The position numbers were made by a program, and so were the translations under genes. Under the pieces are notes generated by a model. The model was not told the origin of the DNA and searched no databases. It worked only from the letters and a program-made list of their open reading frames with translations. Source: an uncultured Clostridia bacterium (GTDB lineage Bacteria > Bacillota > Clostridia > UBA1381). Taken from it: a DNA stretch of 48,452 bases. Of this stretch, positions 1 to 8,878 are shown piece by piece (the stretch's first letter is position 1; each line of letters opens with the position of its first letter). The DNA lies in assembly GCA_910579415.1 (NCBI GenBank), contig CAJTUY010000011.1, forward strand, positions 1-48,452, read 5' to 3'.

Positions 1-2
1 AT

Positions 3-77
3 GCGGGAGTGGCTCAGTGGTAGAGCGTCACCTTGCCAAGGTGAACGTCGCGAGTTCGAATCTCGTCTTCCGCTCCA
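3..77 (+). tRNA. tRNA-Gly (anticodon GCC), CCA encoded
   Basis: The acceptor stem pairs GCGGGAG (3-9) with CTTCCGC (67-73), the T arm carries GTTCGAATC, and the anticodon loop CTTGCCAAG reads GCC, so it decodes GGC/GGU glycine. The 3' CCA is encoded at 75-77. It is the first of a two-gene tRNA pair; any promoter lies left of the window. Confidence 0.97.
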
Positions 78-90
78 ATTACAACAGGAC

Positions 91-120
91 AAAAGACGCA
101 ACCCCATCTGCGTCTTTTGT
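91..120 (+). terminator. hairpin with T-rich 3' arm between the two tRNAs
   Basis: AAAAGACGCA (91-100) pairs perfectly with TGCGTCTTTT (109-118) around an 8-base loop, and flanking ACAAC/GTTGT can extend it. The 3' arm ends in TTTT and is followed by a T-rich stretch. It may be a terminator after tRNA-Gly or a processing hairpin in a joint tRNA transcript. Confidence 0.55.
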
Positions 121-143
121 TGTTTGTATCCTATCAGACTTAC

Positions 144-218
<75 letters not shown>

Positions 219-228
219 ATTACGGAAG

Positions 229-270
229 ATGCTGCGGCTTAAGAATACGCTTAGGTCGCAGCATTTTTTC
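229..270 (+). terminator. intrinsic terminator after tRNA-Cys
   Basis: ATGCTGCG (229-236) pairs with CGCAGCAT (257-264); inside, CTTAAG (238-243) pairs with CTTAGG (250-255) including a G-T pair, leaving a 6-base loop. A run of T follows from 264. This ends the tRNA transcript 26 bases before the next start codon. Confidence 0.85.
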
Positions 271-295
271 ATTTTTTATAACAGGTGAAGTAATT

Positions 296-1501
296 ATGAA
301 ATATATAAAACGATTTATCGCTGTAATTTTGCTTTTAGCAATCGCCGTATGCGTGACAAATGCAAAAACAGATTTGTTCCTGAATTTCGGCGATTATTTT
401 CCGTCCGCAGCAGAAAAATATCCTGAATTTACATCCTCAGTAACAGAAGCATCGGAATGTCTGTCACTGATAACGGACTATATTCCCTCCCCGTCTGAAA
501 TATGGGCGGCGCTGCGTCACACCGAACCGCCGATTAACCCGAAGGATGTGGCAACAAATGCATATATTGAAAACAGTCCTATGCTTACATTCTATCCAAA
601 CGAAAACATAGGCATGATTGCGGACTTTGATAAAATTGAACTTTTCGGCGTCACCTCGTCACGTCAGAAGTCACATCTTGTAGCGGAATTTTATGATGAA
701 AACGGAGAACAGATAAATCAAACGTCGTTCTCAGTCAACTCCTCAGGTGAATTTAATAAATCCATTACAATTCCCGATACAAATTCCCTTTCACTGAAGC
801 TTGCGGTTTATACGGGAAGCAAGGCATACGGACAATTTACAAGCTGGGTATACAACTACATAACGCTTGACAAAACCCCCGACGGCGGCTGGGAGCTTGC
901 TAAATCTCCTGTTTTCGACCATAACAGGCAGATGTACGAAAAGGATAAATCCATAAAAGACGCGCTGAAGCATACGCCGTCCATTCAATCAACAAATTCG
1001 GGGATTGTTTCAATCGCCGAACAGCTTACGCAGGGTATTGAAAGCGATTACGACAAAGCGCTTGCTCTGCATGACTGGATTTGTTCATATATGTATTACG
1101 ATGTGGACAGTCTTTCAGACCCTCAGACGCCGCCGTATTTTGCATCGGATATTGTCAAATCCAGAAAAGCGGTTTGTCTTGGTTTTGCCACACTCATGGC
1201 GGCTCTTTGCCGAAGTATTGATATTCCGTGCAACGTAGTTTCGGGCTACGCGCTTGGAGTAGGCAGCGACATCGAATGGACAGACGAAACGATTATAACC
1301 GAAGAACAGAACCATGCCTGGAATGAGGTTTATGCAGACGGCAGATGGATTATTGTCGATACCACATGGGATTGTGCCAATAAAATAGAAAACGGAGAGC
1401 AGGTAAGTAAAAGCTCGGAGGTTTCTCATATCTATTTTGATGCAAACCTGCAATTTTTCTCAAATAATCATAAAATACTTGAATATGCAAAGCGGAGATA
1501 A
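296..1501 (+). CDS. secreted/anchored transglutaminase-like protein
   Basis: A 401-residue protein. The start is the ATG at 296, preceded by AGGTGAAG and followed by a signal sequence or N-terminal anchor (KYIKRF then a hydrophobic run to about residue 24); an upstream extension would run through both tRNA genes and is rejected. Residues about 270-370 form a transglutaminase-like core with the expected triad: Cys294 in KAVCLGFATLMAALC, His340 in QNHAWNEV, Asp355 in IIVDTTWDC. Residues 25-260 are not recognised beyond a plausible beta-rich extracellular region. Such proteins usually act outside the cell as peptidases or cross-linkers of wall or surface proteins; the substrate cannot be read from sequence. 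The stop is one base from the next gene's ATG, so the two are probably cotranscribed. Confidence 0.85.
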   Translation: MKYIKRFIAVILLLAIAVCVTNAKTDLFLNFGDYFPSAAEKYPEFTSSVTEASECLSLITDYIPSPSEIWAALRHTEPPINPKDVATNAYIENSPMLTFYPNENIGMIADFDKIELFGVTSSRQKSHLVAEFYDENGEQINQTSFSVNSSGEFNKSITIPDTNSLSLKLAVYTGSKAYGQFTSWVYNYITLDKTPDGGWELAKSPVFDHNRQMYEKDKSIKDALKHTPSIQSTNSGIVSIAEQLTQGIESDYDKALALHDWICSYMYYDVDSLSDPQTPPYFASDIVKSRKAVCLGFATLMAALCRSIDIPCNVVSGYALGVGSDIEWTDETIITEEQNHAWNEVYADGRWIIVDTTWDCANKIENGEQVSKSSEVSHIYFDANLQFFSNNHKILEYAKRR

Positions 1502-1502
1502 A

Positions 1503-2468
1503 ATGAAAATAGGAAGTTTTGAAACGGAAAACAATATATTTCTTGCGCCGATGGCAGGAGTGACAGACCTTACATTCCGAAGAATATGCCGAAACTGGGG
1601 CGCGGGAATGGTATATTCGGAAATGGTAAGCGCAAAGGGTCTTTATTATAATGACAAAAAAACTGCGGAGCTTATGCGTATTACCGATGATGAACGCCCG
1701 TGCGCAATACAGATTTTCGGTTCAGACGCTGATATTATGGCTGAGATAATCCCTAAAGTTATGGAATACAAGCCTGATATTATTGATATAAATATGGGCT
1801 GTCCTACACCCAAAATTGTAAATAACGGCGACGGAAGCGCGCTTTTAAAAAATCCCTCACTGATAGGCGAAATTGTACGCAAGGTGTCAGACGCTTCGCC
1901 TGTTCCCGTGACGGTCAAAATACGCAAGGGCTGGGACAGCGACAGTGTAAACGCAGTTGGAACGGCAAAAATAATTGAAGCAAACGGCGCGGCGGCAATT
2001 GCCGTACACGGCAGAACACGCAGTGAATTTTATAGCGGCAAAGCGGATTGGGATATTATACGCTCGGTAAAGAACGCAGTTAAAATACCGGTAATAGGAA
2101 ACGGCGATATTAAAACTGCATATGATGCAAAACGCATGCTTGACGAAACAGGCTGTGACGCGGTTATGATAGGACGCGGCGCGGAGGGAAATCCGTTTAT
2201 ATTCAGACAGGTAAATGAATATCTCAGAACAGGCTCTGTGACATTTTTCCCTTCTCCTCAGGACAGGCTTAATCAGATGACAGAACATATAGAAATGCTT
2301 GTACGTGAAAAAGGCGAAAGTCGCGGCATTAAAGAGGCGCGCAAGCATATAGCATGGTATATTAAAGGTCTGCCGTCAGCATCACGCTTTAAGTCGGAAG
2401 TGTTTCAGATAAGCGGCATTGCCGAAATGCGTCACGCTTTAACAAAGTATATCAATCATATGCAATAA
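1503..2468 (+). CDS. dusB: tRNA-dihydrouridine synthase (DusB-like)
   Basis: A 321-residue flavoenzyme of the Dus family, which reduces specific uridines in tRNA to dihydrouridine using NADPH and FMN. The TIM-barrel N-terminus has LAPMAGVTDLTFRRICR, the substrate-side signature DINMGCPTPKIVNNGDGSAL with the conserved cysteine in GCPTPK, HGRTRSEFYSG, and the FMN-phosphate motif IGNGDI; the C-terminal third is the helical tRNA-binding region. Length matches DusB-type enzymes. The start is ATG 1503, which uses a GGAGAT site inside the end of the upstream gene; the two genes are separated by a single base, implying translational coupling with the transglutaminase-like protein. No clear terminator separates it from guaB, but guaB has its own promoter. 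Confidence 0.95.
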   Translation: MKIGSFETENNIFLAPMAGVTDLTFRRICRNWGAGMVYSEMVSAKGLYYNDKKTAELMRITDDERPCAIQIFGSDADIMAEIIPKVMEYKPDIIDINMGCPTPKIVNNGDGSALLKNPSLIGEIVRKVSDASPVPVTVKIRKGWDSDSVNAVGTAKIIEANGAAAIAVHGRTRSEFYSGKADWDIIRSVKNAVKIPVIGNGDIKTAYDAKRMLDETGCDAVMIGRGAEGNPFIFRQVNEYLRTGSVTFFPSPQDRLNQMTEHIEMLVREKGESRGIKEARKHIAWYIKGLPSASRFKSEVFQISGIAEMRHALTKYINHMQ

Positions 2469-2483
2469 ATTACAAAAAAACAC

Positions 2484-2512
2484 TTGAAAATGAATAGCCG
2501 ATTTGATATAAT
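2484..2512 (+). promoter_or_regulatory. guaB promoter
   Basis: TTGAAA (2484-2489), a 17-base spacer, then TATAAT (2507-2512) preceded by TGA, giving an extended -10. Predicted transcription begins about 30 bases before the guaB start codon. No purine riboswitch or palindromic box fits in this short leader. Confidence 0.8.
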
Positions 2513-2548
2513 TATTAAAATAAATACTAATGAGAGGAGTTACAGTAC

Positions 2549-4015
2549 ATGGAAAGTAAATTTGCTAAAGAGGGGCTTACTTTTGATGATGTATTGCTTG
2601 TACCGCAGGCATCTGATTTTACACCAAACGAAGCTGACCTTTCAACAAGACTTACAAAAAATATTACACTCAACATACCGCTTATGAGTTCAGCTATGGA
2701 CACCGTTACGGAAGCATCAATGGCTATCGCAATGGCACGTGAAGGCGGTATAGGAATTATTCATAAAAATATGACTATCGAACAGCAGGCGGCAGAGGTT
2801 GATAAAGTAAAGCGAAGTGAAAACGGCGTTATAACAAATCCGTTCAGTCTTACAAAGGACCGTACGCTTCAGGATGCAGATGACCTTATGGCGCGTTTTA
2901 AAATTTCCGGTGTACCTATTGTTGATAAAGACAATAAGCTTATTGGTATTATTACAAACCGTGATTTAAAATTTGAAACTAATTTTAATCAGAAAATATC
3001 AGACGTTATGACAAGCGAAAATCTTGTCACCGCTCCTGTCGGCACAACGCTTGACGAAGCGCAGAGTATCCTCTCAAAGGCAAAGGTTGAAAAGCTTCCT
3101 ATTGTTGATAAAGACGGATGTCTTAAAGGACTTATTACAATAAAAGATATTGAAAAAGCTGTACAGTACCCTAACTCCGCGCGCGATAAGCAGGACAGAC
3201 TGCTCGTAGGAGCTGCTATCGGAGTTACTGCCGACGCATTGGAAAGAGTACAGGCTGTTGTCGATAAGGGCGTTGATATTATAGCCCTTGACAGCGCGCA
3301 CGGTCACAGCAAAAATATTATAGAAAAAGTCAAAGAAATCAAGAAAGCCTTCCCCGACCTCCCGATTATCGCAGGTAACATTGCAACGGGCGAAGCAGCA
3401 GAAGCGCTGATTAAAGCAGGCGCAGACTGTCTTAAGGTTGGTATAGGTCCGGGTTCAATCTGTACAACTCGTGTTGTTGCAGGTATCGGCGTACCTCAGA
3501 TTACAGCAGTTTATGATGTAAGTCAGGTTGCTAAAAAATATGATGTTCCCGTAATTGCCGACGGCGGTATCAAGTATTCGGGCGATATTGTTAAAGCTAT
3601 TGCGGCAGGCGGAGATGTTATCATGCTCGGAAGCCTTCTCGCAGGCTGTGACGAAAGTCCGGGTGAATTTGAAATATTTCAGGGCAGACGCTTTAAAGTA
3701 TATCGCGGCATGGGTTCAATCGCCGCTATGGAGTGCGGAAGCAAGGACAGATACTTCCAGACAGGTTCAAAAAAGCTTGTTCCCGAAGGCGTTGAAGGCC
3801 GTGTACCGTATAAGGGTCCTCTTTCGGATACAGTATTCCAGCTTCTTGGCGGTATCCGTTCGGGTATGGGCTATTGCGGCACAAAAACCATTGCCGAGCT
3901 TAAGGAAAACGGTAAGTTTGTCAGAATTACAGGCGCAGGACTTAAAGAGAGTCATCCCCATGATATTTATATCACGAAGGAAGCGCCGAATTACAGCTAT
4001 AACACACAAGGATAA
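2549..4015 (+). CDS. guaB: inosine-5'-monophosphate dehydrogenase
   Basis: A 488-residue cytosolic enzyme that oxidises IMP to XMP with NAD+, the committed step to GMP. The catalytic loop is GPGSICTTRVVAGIGVPQ with nucleophile Cys305; the flap region has GIRSGMGYCG; the IMP-phosphate loop is seen as IADGGIKYSGDIVKA and GSLLAG. Two CBS domains occupy about residues 95-205 (GVPIVDKDNKLIGIITNRDL and LPIVDKDGCLKGLITIKDI), the usual insertion that binds adenine or guanine nucleotides. Full length for bacterial GuaB. The start ATG at 2549 has a GAGAGGAG site. It shares the window with purC, purB and purA but is transcribed separately from its own promoter and ended by a strong terminator. Confidence 0.98.
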   Translation: MESKFAKEGLTFDDVLLVPQASDFTPNEADLSTRLTKNITLNIPLMSSAMDTVTEASMAIAMAREGGIGIIHKNMTIEQQAAEVDKVKRSENGVITNPFSLTKDRTLQDADDLMARFKISGVPIVDKDNKLIGIITNRDLKFETNFNQKISDVMTSENLVTAPVGTTLDEAQSILSKAKVEKLPIVDKDGCLKGLITIKDIEKAVQYPNSARDKQDRLLVGAAIGVTADALERVQAVVDKGVDIIALDSAHGHSKNIIEKVKEIKKAFPDLPIIAGNIATGEAAEALIKAGADCLKVGIGPGSICTTRVVAGIGVPQITAVYDVSQVAKKYDVPVIADGGIKYSGDIVKAIAAGGDVIMLGSLLAGCDESPGEFEIFQGRRFKVYRGMGSIAAMECGSKDRYFQTGSKKLVPEGVEGRVPYKGPLSDTVFQLLGGIRSGMGYCGTKTIAELKENGKFVRITGAGLKESHPHDIYITKEAPNYSYNTQG

Positions 4016-4024
4016 TAATAAATT

Positions 4025-4057
4025 AAAAAGGTGTCTGCAAAAGCAAACACCTTTTTT
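4025..4057. terminator. bidirectional terminator between guaB and ilvE
   Basis: AAAAAGGTGT (4025-4034) pairs with ACACCTTTTT (4047-4056), with an inner TGC/GCA pair around AAAA. Runs of A before and T after allow use from both converging genes. Confidence 0.9.
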
Positions 4058-4067
4058 ATACTTAAAA

Positions 4068-5096
4068 CTAATCGTCTATTTTAACTATCCAGCCTTCGGG
4101 TGCGTCAATGCGTCCCATCTGTATACCCGTAAGCGTTTCGTAAAGCTTCTTTGTAACAGGTCCCATGTCGTCCATACCGCTGGGGAAACAAATCTCTTTG
4201 CCGTGGTCAACAATTTTTCCCACAGGCGATATAACCGCCGCCGTGCCGCACAAGCCGCACTCCGCAAAATCGCTAAGCTCTGAAACAGAAACTTCTCTCT
4301 CCTCAGTCTCAAGACCAAGATATTCCTTCGCTACATACATAAGCGAGCGTCTTGTGATAGACGGCAGAATACTATCAGATTTTGGCGTTACTACCTTGTT
4401 GTCCTTAGTGATAAACAAGAAATTCGCGCCGCCTGTTTCCTCAACCTTTGTACGCGTTCCCGCATCAAGGTACATATTCTCGTCATAACCCTCCTTATGT
4501 GCCGAAACAATGGCATAAAGGCTCATGGCATAGTTAAGACCTGCCTTTATATGACCTGTTCCGTGCGGAGCGGCTCTGTCAAAATCAGATACGCGTATTG
4601 TAATAGGCTTCGCGCCTCCCTTAAAGTATGGACCAACAGGAGTAGAGAACACTCTGAACTGATATTCCGAAGCGGGCTTAACTCCGATTACGGGATTAAT
4701 TCCAAACATATACGGACGCAGATACAGCGTCGCTCCGCTGCCGTACGGCGGTACGAACGACTTATTCGCTTTTACAACCGCCTTAACCGCCTCGACAAAT
4801 TTATCCTCAGGATAGACGGGCATCTCCATACGTTTCGCGCTGTTTGCCATACGCTCCGCGTTTAAATCGGGACGGAAAACAACCGTATCGCCCTTTTCGG
4901 TCGTATATGCCTTCAAACCCTCAAAAATTGTCTGAGCATACTGCAAAACGCACGCACACTCGCTCATGGTTATCATATCATCATCTATAAGAGCGCCGTT
5001 ATCCCATTCACCGTTCTTATATTCAGAAACAAATCTTTTATCGGTTTTCATATAACCGAAACCGAGATTTCCCCAGTCAATATTTTGATTTCCCAT
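4068..5096 (-). CDS. ilvE: branched-chain amino acid aminotransferase
   Basis: A 342-residue fold-type IV PLP enzyme that interconverts Leu/Ile/Val with their 2-oxo acids, using 2-oxoglutarate/glutamate. The PLP lysine is K184 in GTGHIKAGLNYAMSLYA; other family signatures are EETGGANFLFI and SITRRSLM (the phosphate-binding side), and a GLCGTAAVISPV segment near the C-terminus. Length and the N-terminal LGFGYMKTDKRF pattern match the BCAT type common in Firmicutes and eukaryotes. I set the start at the ATG at 5096, which has an AAAGGAGT site 8 bases upstream; ten more residues are possible from an upstream ATG without a good site. It is monocistronic with its own promoter and convergent with guaB. 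Confidence 0.96.
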   Translation of the reverse strand: MGNQNIDWGNLGFGYMKTDKRFVSEYKNGEWDNGALIDDDMITMSECACVLQYAQTIFEGLKAYTTEKGDTVVFRPDLNAERMANSAKRMEMPVYPEDKFVEAVKAVVKANKSFVPPYGSGATLYLRPYMFGINPVIGVKPASEYQFRVFSTPVGPYFKGGAKPITIRVSDFDRAAPHGTGHIKAGLNYAMSLYAIVSAHKEGYDENMYLDAGTRTKVEETGGANFLFITKDNKVVTPKSDSILPSITRRSLMYVAKEYLGLETEEREVSVSELSDFAECGLCGTAAVISPVGKIVDHGKEICFPSGMDDMGPVTKKLYETLTGIQMGRIDAPEGWIVKIDD

Positions 5097-5142
5097 ATAA
5101 AACACTCCTTTTTTCATATACACCATTTAATTTCCACTCTTT

Positions 5143-5171
5143 ATTATATCGCGTTTTTTTATCGTTGTAAA
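5143..5171 (-). promoter_or_regulatory. ilvE promoter
   Basis: On the minus strand TTTACA (5171-5166), 17 bases, TATAAT (5148-5143). Predicted start of transcription is about 40 bases before the ATG. There is no room for a T-box leader. Confidence 0.75.
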
Positions 5172-5211
5172 GTGTTACAGCGTAATTTTTTGATGTATTT
5201 TTACATTTTTT

Positions 5212-5982
5212 TTAAAGCTGCTGTGTGTTTTTATTGTAAATCAGCATCAGTCCCTTAATTAAAAGCTCGTCATCAAGTACAATTTCATTTCTGCAAAGCG
5301 GAGTTACTGCGCCTGCCAAACCGCCCGTTGCTATAACCTGCGCTTCGCCGATTTCTGCTTTTATACGGTCAATCATGCCGTCAATACATGACGCAGTGCC
5401 GTAAAGCACACCGCTTTTCATGCAGTCAACCGTATTTGTTCCGATAAGCTTTTTCGGCTTGTCAAGACCTATCTTGGGAAGCTGCGAAGTACCGCTTACC
5501 ATAGCATTTAAAGAAATCATCATACCCGGCATAATCATTCCGCCGAGATACTCATTATTTTTATTTATTACAGATACCGTAGTAGCCGTACCCATATCAA
5601 AAATTATAAGCGGCGCGCCGTACTCGTGTATGCCGGCTACCGCATCAACCACCAGGTCGCTTCCAAGCTGCGCGGGATTGTCGGTTTTTATACTAAGCCC
5701 TGTTTTAATTCCCGGACCTATAACAAGCGCGTCAATGCCGTTAACTTTTTTAACGGCTTCTTTTACGCTGTTTGTGACTGACGGCACCACAGAAGAAATT
5801 ACAGCGCCCTTAATACCTGATATATCCGACCCCGACAGTTCTAAAATCTGCTTTAATATTATTGCATATTCTATTTCGGTTGCCGTATGGTTTGTGGTAA
5901 TTCTCTCCATAAACAGCACCCTGCCGCCGTCACAGCCGCCTATGACTATATTTGTATTGCCTATATCTATTGCAAGTATCAT
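5212..5982 (-). CDS. coaX: type III pantothenate kinase
   Basis: A 256-residue ASKHA-fold kinase that phosphorylates pantothenate, the first step of coenzyme A synthesis. The N-terminal phosphate-1 motif is ILAIDIGNTNIVIGG, followed by SSVVPSVTNSV, the DMGTATT segment carrying the conserved catalytic aspartate region, and an ATGGLAGAV loop near the C-terminus. Length is normal for CoaX. It begins 22 bases after potD and is probably the last gene of the pot operon, though polyamine import and CoA synthesis have no obvious link. The Shine-Dalgarno candidate AAGGAG lies rather far (about 15 bases) from the ATG. No convincing terminator with a U run follows. Confidence 0.95.
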   Translation of the reverse strand: MILAIDIGNTNIVIGGCDGGRVLFMERITTNHTATEIEYAIILKQILELSGSDISGIKGAVISSVVPSVTNSVKEAVKKVNGIDALVIGPGIKTGLSIKTDNPAQLGSDLVVDAVAGIHEYGAPLIIFDMGTATTVSVINKNNEYLGGMIMPGMMISLNAMVSGTSQLPKIGLDKPKKLIGTNTVDCMKSGVLYGTASCIDGMIDRIKAEIGEAQVIATGGLAGAVTPLCRNEIVLDDELLIKGLMLIYNKNTQQL

Positions 5983-6004
5983 TTAATATCCGTCAGCTCC
6001 TTTT

Positions 6005-7252
6005 TTAGAATATATCCTTTTTCTTTTTTATATACCGCCTTATCAGTATAACCAGCGACGCTATAATACACACTGTCATAAATGCAGGTACAATAACGCG
6101 GTTTGGCGTCTGCTCCTCAGAAGATTTCATTTCCGTCCAGAGCGTTTGCATAGTTAAATTTGCTTCATCGGAAAGATTACGGAATATGGTTGTTTTTTCT
6201 GCAATAAAATCATCGTCAGGATATGATATGCCGTCATTTTTAACTTCATCCTCTAGCATTTCATACGCTTTCTGATTAGGCGTTGAATAACCGATAAAAT
6301 CACTGACCGCCTTTGCGCTGTCCGCCTCGCACATGAAGTTAATATACATTTCGGCAGCTTCCTTATTGCGGCAACCGCGCGGAATACACATCGCGTCAAT
6401 AAACAGATTGGTACCGCTTTTCGGAATGACAAAACCGATATGCTCAAAATCGTCCATAAGAGTTATTGCATCGCCCGCGTAATACGGGGCAAGTACAGCC
6501 TCCCCTGCGCCCATTTTGTCAAAAATTTCATCCATTACATATGCCTGAACAATTTTTTTCTGCTCCTTAAGCTTTTCCGCAGCTTTTCTCAGCTCATCTG
6601 TATTTTCCGTATTAAGCGAAAAACCGAGCATATTTTCGGCAATAGCAAAAGCGTCGCGCGGATTATCAAACATAAGCACACTGTCCGCGTACTTTTCATT
6701 CCAGAGAATGTCCCAGTCGATTTCTGTTTCATCAACCGCTGTTGTATCATATATAATTCCCACCGTACCCCATGTATACGGTACAGAATACATAGTGTCG
6801 GGGTCATACTCAGTGACCTGGAACTTATCCATTATATTTTTATAATTCGGTATCTGCGTAAAGTCAAGAGGTTCAAGCATATCCTCCTTAATCATTCTTG
6901 ATATCATATAATCCGACGGTATCACAACGTCATAAGTTGCACCGCCGCCCTTCAGCTTTGCATACAGCTCCTCGTTTGTCGCATATGTCGTATAATTTAC
7001 GCGTATACCCGTAAGCCGCGTAAACTCATCATTCAGATTAAGCGTGCCTTCCTCGCTTCCGTCGGGTATATATTCGCCCCAGTTGTATACATTTATGGAC
7101 AGACCGTCATTTTTAAAGCGTGTATAATAATCGCTGTCCTCAACCGTTACACTTGTAACGCCTGTATCTGTTTCCTCATCATCAATATGCGCACATGAAC
7201 ATATATACATAGAAGCGGTAATTGTCAGCAGCAATAAAACTATTTTTTTCAC
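6005..7252 (-). CDS. potD: spermidine/putrescine ABC transporter substrate-binding lipoprotein
   Basis: A 415-residue extracytoplasmic binding protein for polyamines. The N-terminus KKIVLLLLTITASMYICSC is a lipoprotein-type signal with Cys in an I-C-S-C box; the mature part shows the PotD pattern INVYNWGEYIPDGS, YDVVIPSDYMISRM, VPYTWGTVGIIYDT and YSTPNQKAYEML. Unusually, the C-terminus adds a hydrophobic segment (about residues 383-405, VPAFMTVCIIASLVILI followed by RRYIKKKK), a likely membrane anchor not found in typical PotD. The start is GTG at 7252, whose G is also the last base of the potC TAG stop, so the two are coupled. Its position after potA-potB-potC is the classic operon order. 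Confidence 0.95.
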   Translation of the reverse strand: MKKIVLLLLTITASMYICSCAHIDDEETDTGVTSVTVEDSDYYTRFKNDGLSINVYNWGEYIPDGSEEGTLNLNDEFTRLTGIRVNYTTYATNEELYAKLKGGGATYDVVIPSDYMISRMIKEDMLEPLDFTQIPNYKNIMDKFQVTEYDPDTMYSVPYTWGTVGIIYDTTAVDETEIDWDILWNEKYADSVLMFDNPRDAFAIAENMLGFSLNTENTDELRKAAEKLKEQKKIVQAYVMDEIFDKMGAGEAVLAPYYAGDAITLMDDFEHIGFVIPKSGTNLFIDAMCIPRGCRNKEAAEMYINFMCEADSAKAVSDFIGYSTPNQKAYEMLEDEVKNDGISYPDDDFIAEKTTIFRNLSDEANLTMQTLWTEMKSSEEQTPNRVIVPAFMTVCIIASLVILIRRYIKKKKDIF

Positions 7253-8043
7253 TATTTAACACCCCTCTTTACCGCATTTCTTCGTTCTATAATATTTTTA
7301 ATGACAAGCACCGCAACGACTACAACAAATATAATTGTTGACAGCGCGTTTATTTCCGGACTCACCTTACGGCGCGTCATTGAATAAATTGTTATAGGAA
7401 GCGTCTGGGTTGTGCCGCTTGTAAAATAGCTTACGACAAAATCGTCAAGCGAAAAAGTAAATGCCATAAGGAAGCCCGATACTACTCCGGGCATAATTTC
7501 AGGCAGAATTACCTTGAAAAATGCCGATACCGGATTACAGCCCAAATCCTGCGCCGCTTCGTAGACATTCGGCGTCATTTGCCTGAATTTAGGCATAATA
7601 CTTAATATTACATACGGAACGTCGAAGGTAATATGCGCAATAATCAGCGTAACAAACCCAAACTCAAAATTCATACGCGCCGCAAAAAACACAAACAGAA
7701 GCATCATTGAAACACCCATGACAATTTCAGGATTGACAATAGGTATATTTGTACCCTGCATAATTATTGAGCGCGGCAGTTTTTTCATATTGTTTATTCC
7801 GATTGCCGCCGCCGTTCCAAGTACCGTTGAAGCAACCGACGCTATAACTGCAACTATAACAGTATTTAAAAATGATTTCATAATCAGCTCGTTATGAAAC
7901 AGCTTTATGTACCAGTCAAACGTAAAACCCGAAAAGACGGAACGGCTTTTTGTTACGTTAAATGAAAATACTATAAGTACAAAAATCGGTACATATAAAA
8001 ACAGCATTACAAGTGCTAAATAAAGCTTGGATAATTTTTTCAT
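7252..8043 (-). CDS. potC: spermidine/putrescine ABC transporter permease PotC
   Basis: A 263-residue inner-membrane permease with six predicted hydrophobic spans starting at LYLALVMLFLYVPIFVLIVFSF. The cytoplasmic EAA loop that contacts the ATPase reads VYEAAQDLGCNPVSAFFKVI LPEIMPGV (broken here to respect length), the hallmark of binding-protein-dependent permeases, and LDDFVVSYFTSG is typical of PotC. With PotB it forms the polyamine channel. It starts 16 bases after potB and overlaps the potD start by one base. Confidence 0.96.
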   Translation of the reverse strand: MKKLSKLYLALVMLFLYVPIFVLIVFSFNVTKSRSVFSGFTFDWYIKLFHNELIMKSFLNTVIVAVIASVASTVLGTAAAIGINNMKKLPRSIIMQGTNIPIVNPEIVMGVSMMLLFVFFAARMNFEFGFVTLIIAHITFDVPYVILSIMPKFRQMTPNVYEAAQDLGCNPVSAFFKVILPEIMPGVVSGFLMAFTFSLDDFVVSYFTSGTTQTLPITIYSMTRRKVSPEINALSTIIFVVVVAVLVIKNIIERRNAVKRGVK

Positions 8044-8059
8044 TCATTTATTACCTTTC

Positions 8060-8866
8060 TTACATCAATACTCTGTCCTCATCATCATCAAACTGATTTA
8101 AAATAGTCATAATCAGAAGTATAATAACCATCAGTACAAGTGAAATTGCTGCGCCGAGATTAGGATTATACGAGTTTCCTAAAAACTGCATTTCAATCAA
8201 ATCGCCTATAAGCAGATTTGAACCGCCGCCGAGCATTCTTGAAATAATAAACGTACTGATTGCAGGTACAAACACCATTGTTATACCCGACATTATACCC
8301 GGCATACTTAACGGCACAATAACCTTAAGCATTGTCATTGCGCTGTTACAGCCCAAATCCTGCGCCGCTTCAATGATGCGTTTATCAATTTTTTCAATAA
8401 CCGTATACAGCGGAAGTATCATATACGGGAGATAATTATATACCATTCCCAGAACTATCGCGCCCTGCGTATTCAACATTCTCTTAGGTGCAATTCCGAA
8501 TATGCCGAGAAAACCATTGATAAGACCGTTATTACCGAGAAGCGTCATCCATGCGTAGGTTCTCAGAAGAAAATTCATCCACATGGGCAGCATAACTATC
8601 ATAAGCACCGTACTCTGATAGCTTTTATCCGTGCGCGCAAGTATAATAGCAAGCGGATATGCAATTATAAGACATATTACCGTTGAAATGGCGGCAAGCC
8701 ATATTGAACGTATAAAAATATTGCTGTACTGCGATACTGCGGCAAGATTATCAAGAGTAAATTCACCTGTATCGTTTGTAAATGCGAAGTATGCTACCAT
8801 TAAAAGCGGAACTATTATAAATACTGCCATCCATAATATATAAGGAGCAGAAGTCAGTTTTTTCAT
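8060..8866 (-). CDS. potB: spermidine/putrescine ABC transporter permease PotB
   Basis: A 268-residue membrane permease, partner of PotC. It opens with the hydrophobic ILWMAVFIIVPLLMVAYFAF segment, has about six spans, and an EAA loop RIIEAAQDLGCNSAMTMLKV before IVPLSMPGIMSG. The pattern MWMNFLLRTYAWMTLL is characteristic of PotB/ModB-like permeases. It lies 12 bases after potA and 16 bases before potC in one operon. The C-terminus is acidic (QFDDDEDRVLM) and cytoplasmic. Confidence 0.96.
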   Translation of the reverse strand: MKKLTSAPYILWMAVFIIVPLLMVAYFAFTNDTGEFTLDNLAAVSQYSNIFIRSIWLAAISTVICLIIAYPLAIILARTDKSYQSTVLMIVMLPMWMNFLLRTYAWMTLLGNNGLINGFLGIFGIAPKRMLNTQGAIVLGMVYNYLPYMILPLYTVIEKIDKRIIEAAQDLGCNSAMTMLKVIVPLSMPGIMSGITMVFVPAISTFIISRMLGGGSNLLIGDLIEMQFLGNSYNPNLGAAISLVLMVIILLIMTILNQFDDDEDRVLM

Positions 8867-8878
8867 TTTTCAGCCTCC

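Noticed and set aside
2469..2548. Purine riboswitch or other leader upstream of guaB
   Set aside because: The leader after the promoter is only about 30 bases, too short for an aptamer.
3555..4283. Long open frame overlapping guaB in another frame
   Set aside because: It has no ribosome site or recognisable domain, runs through the terminator and into ilvE antisense; guaB and ilvE explain the DNA.
5172..5211. Terminator after coaX
   Set aside because: ATGTA/TACAT can pair but the stem is five A-T-rich pairs and lacks a U run on the minus strand.
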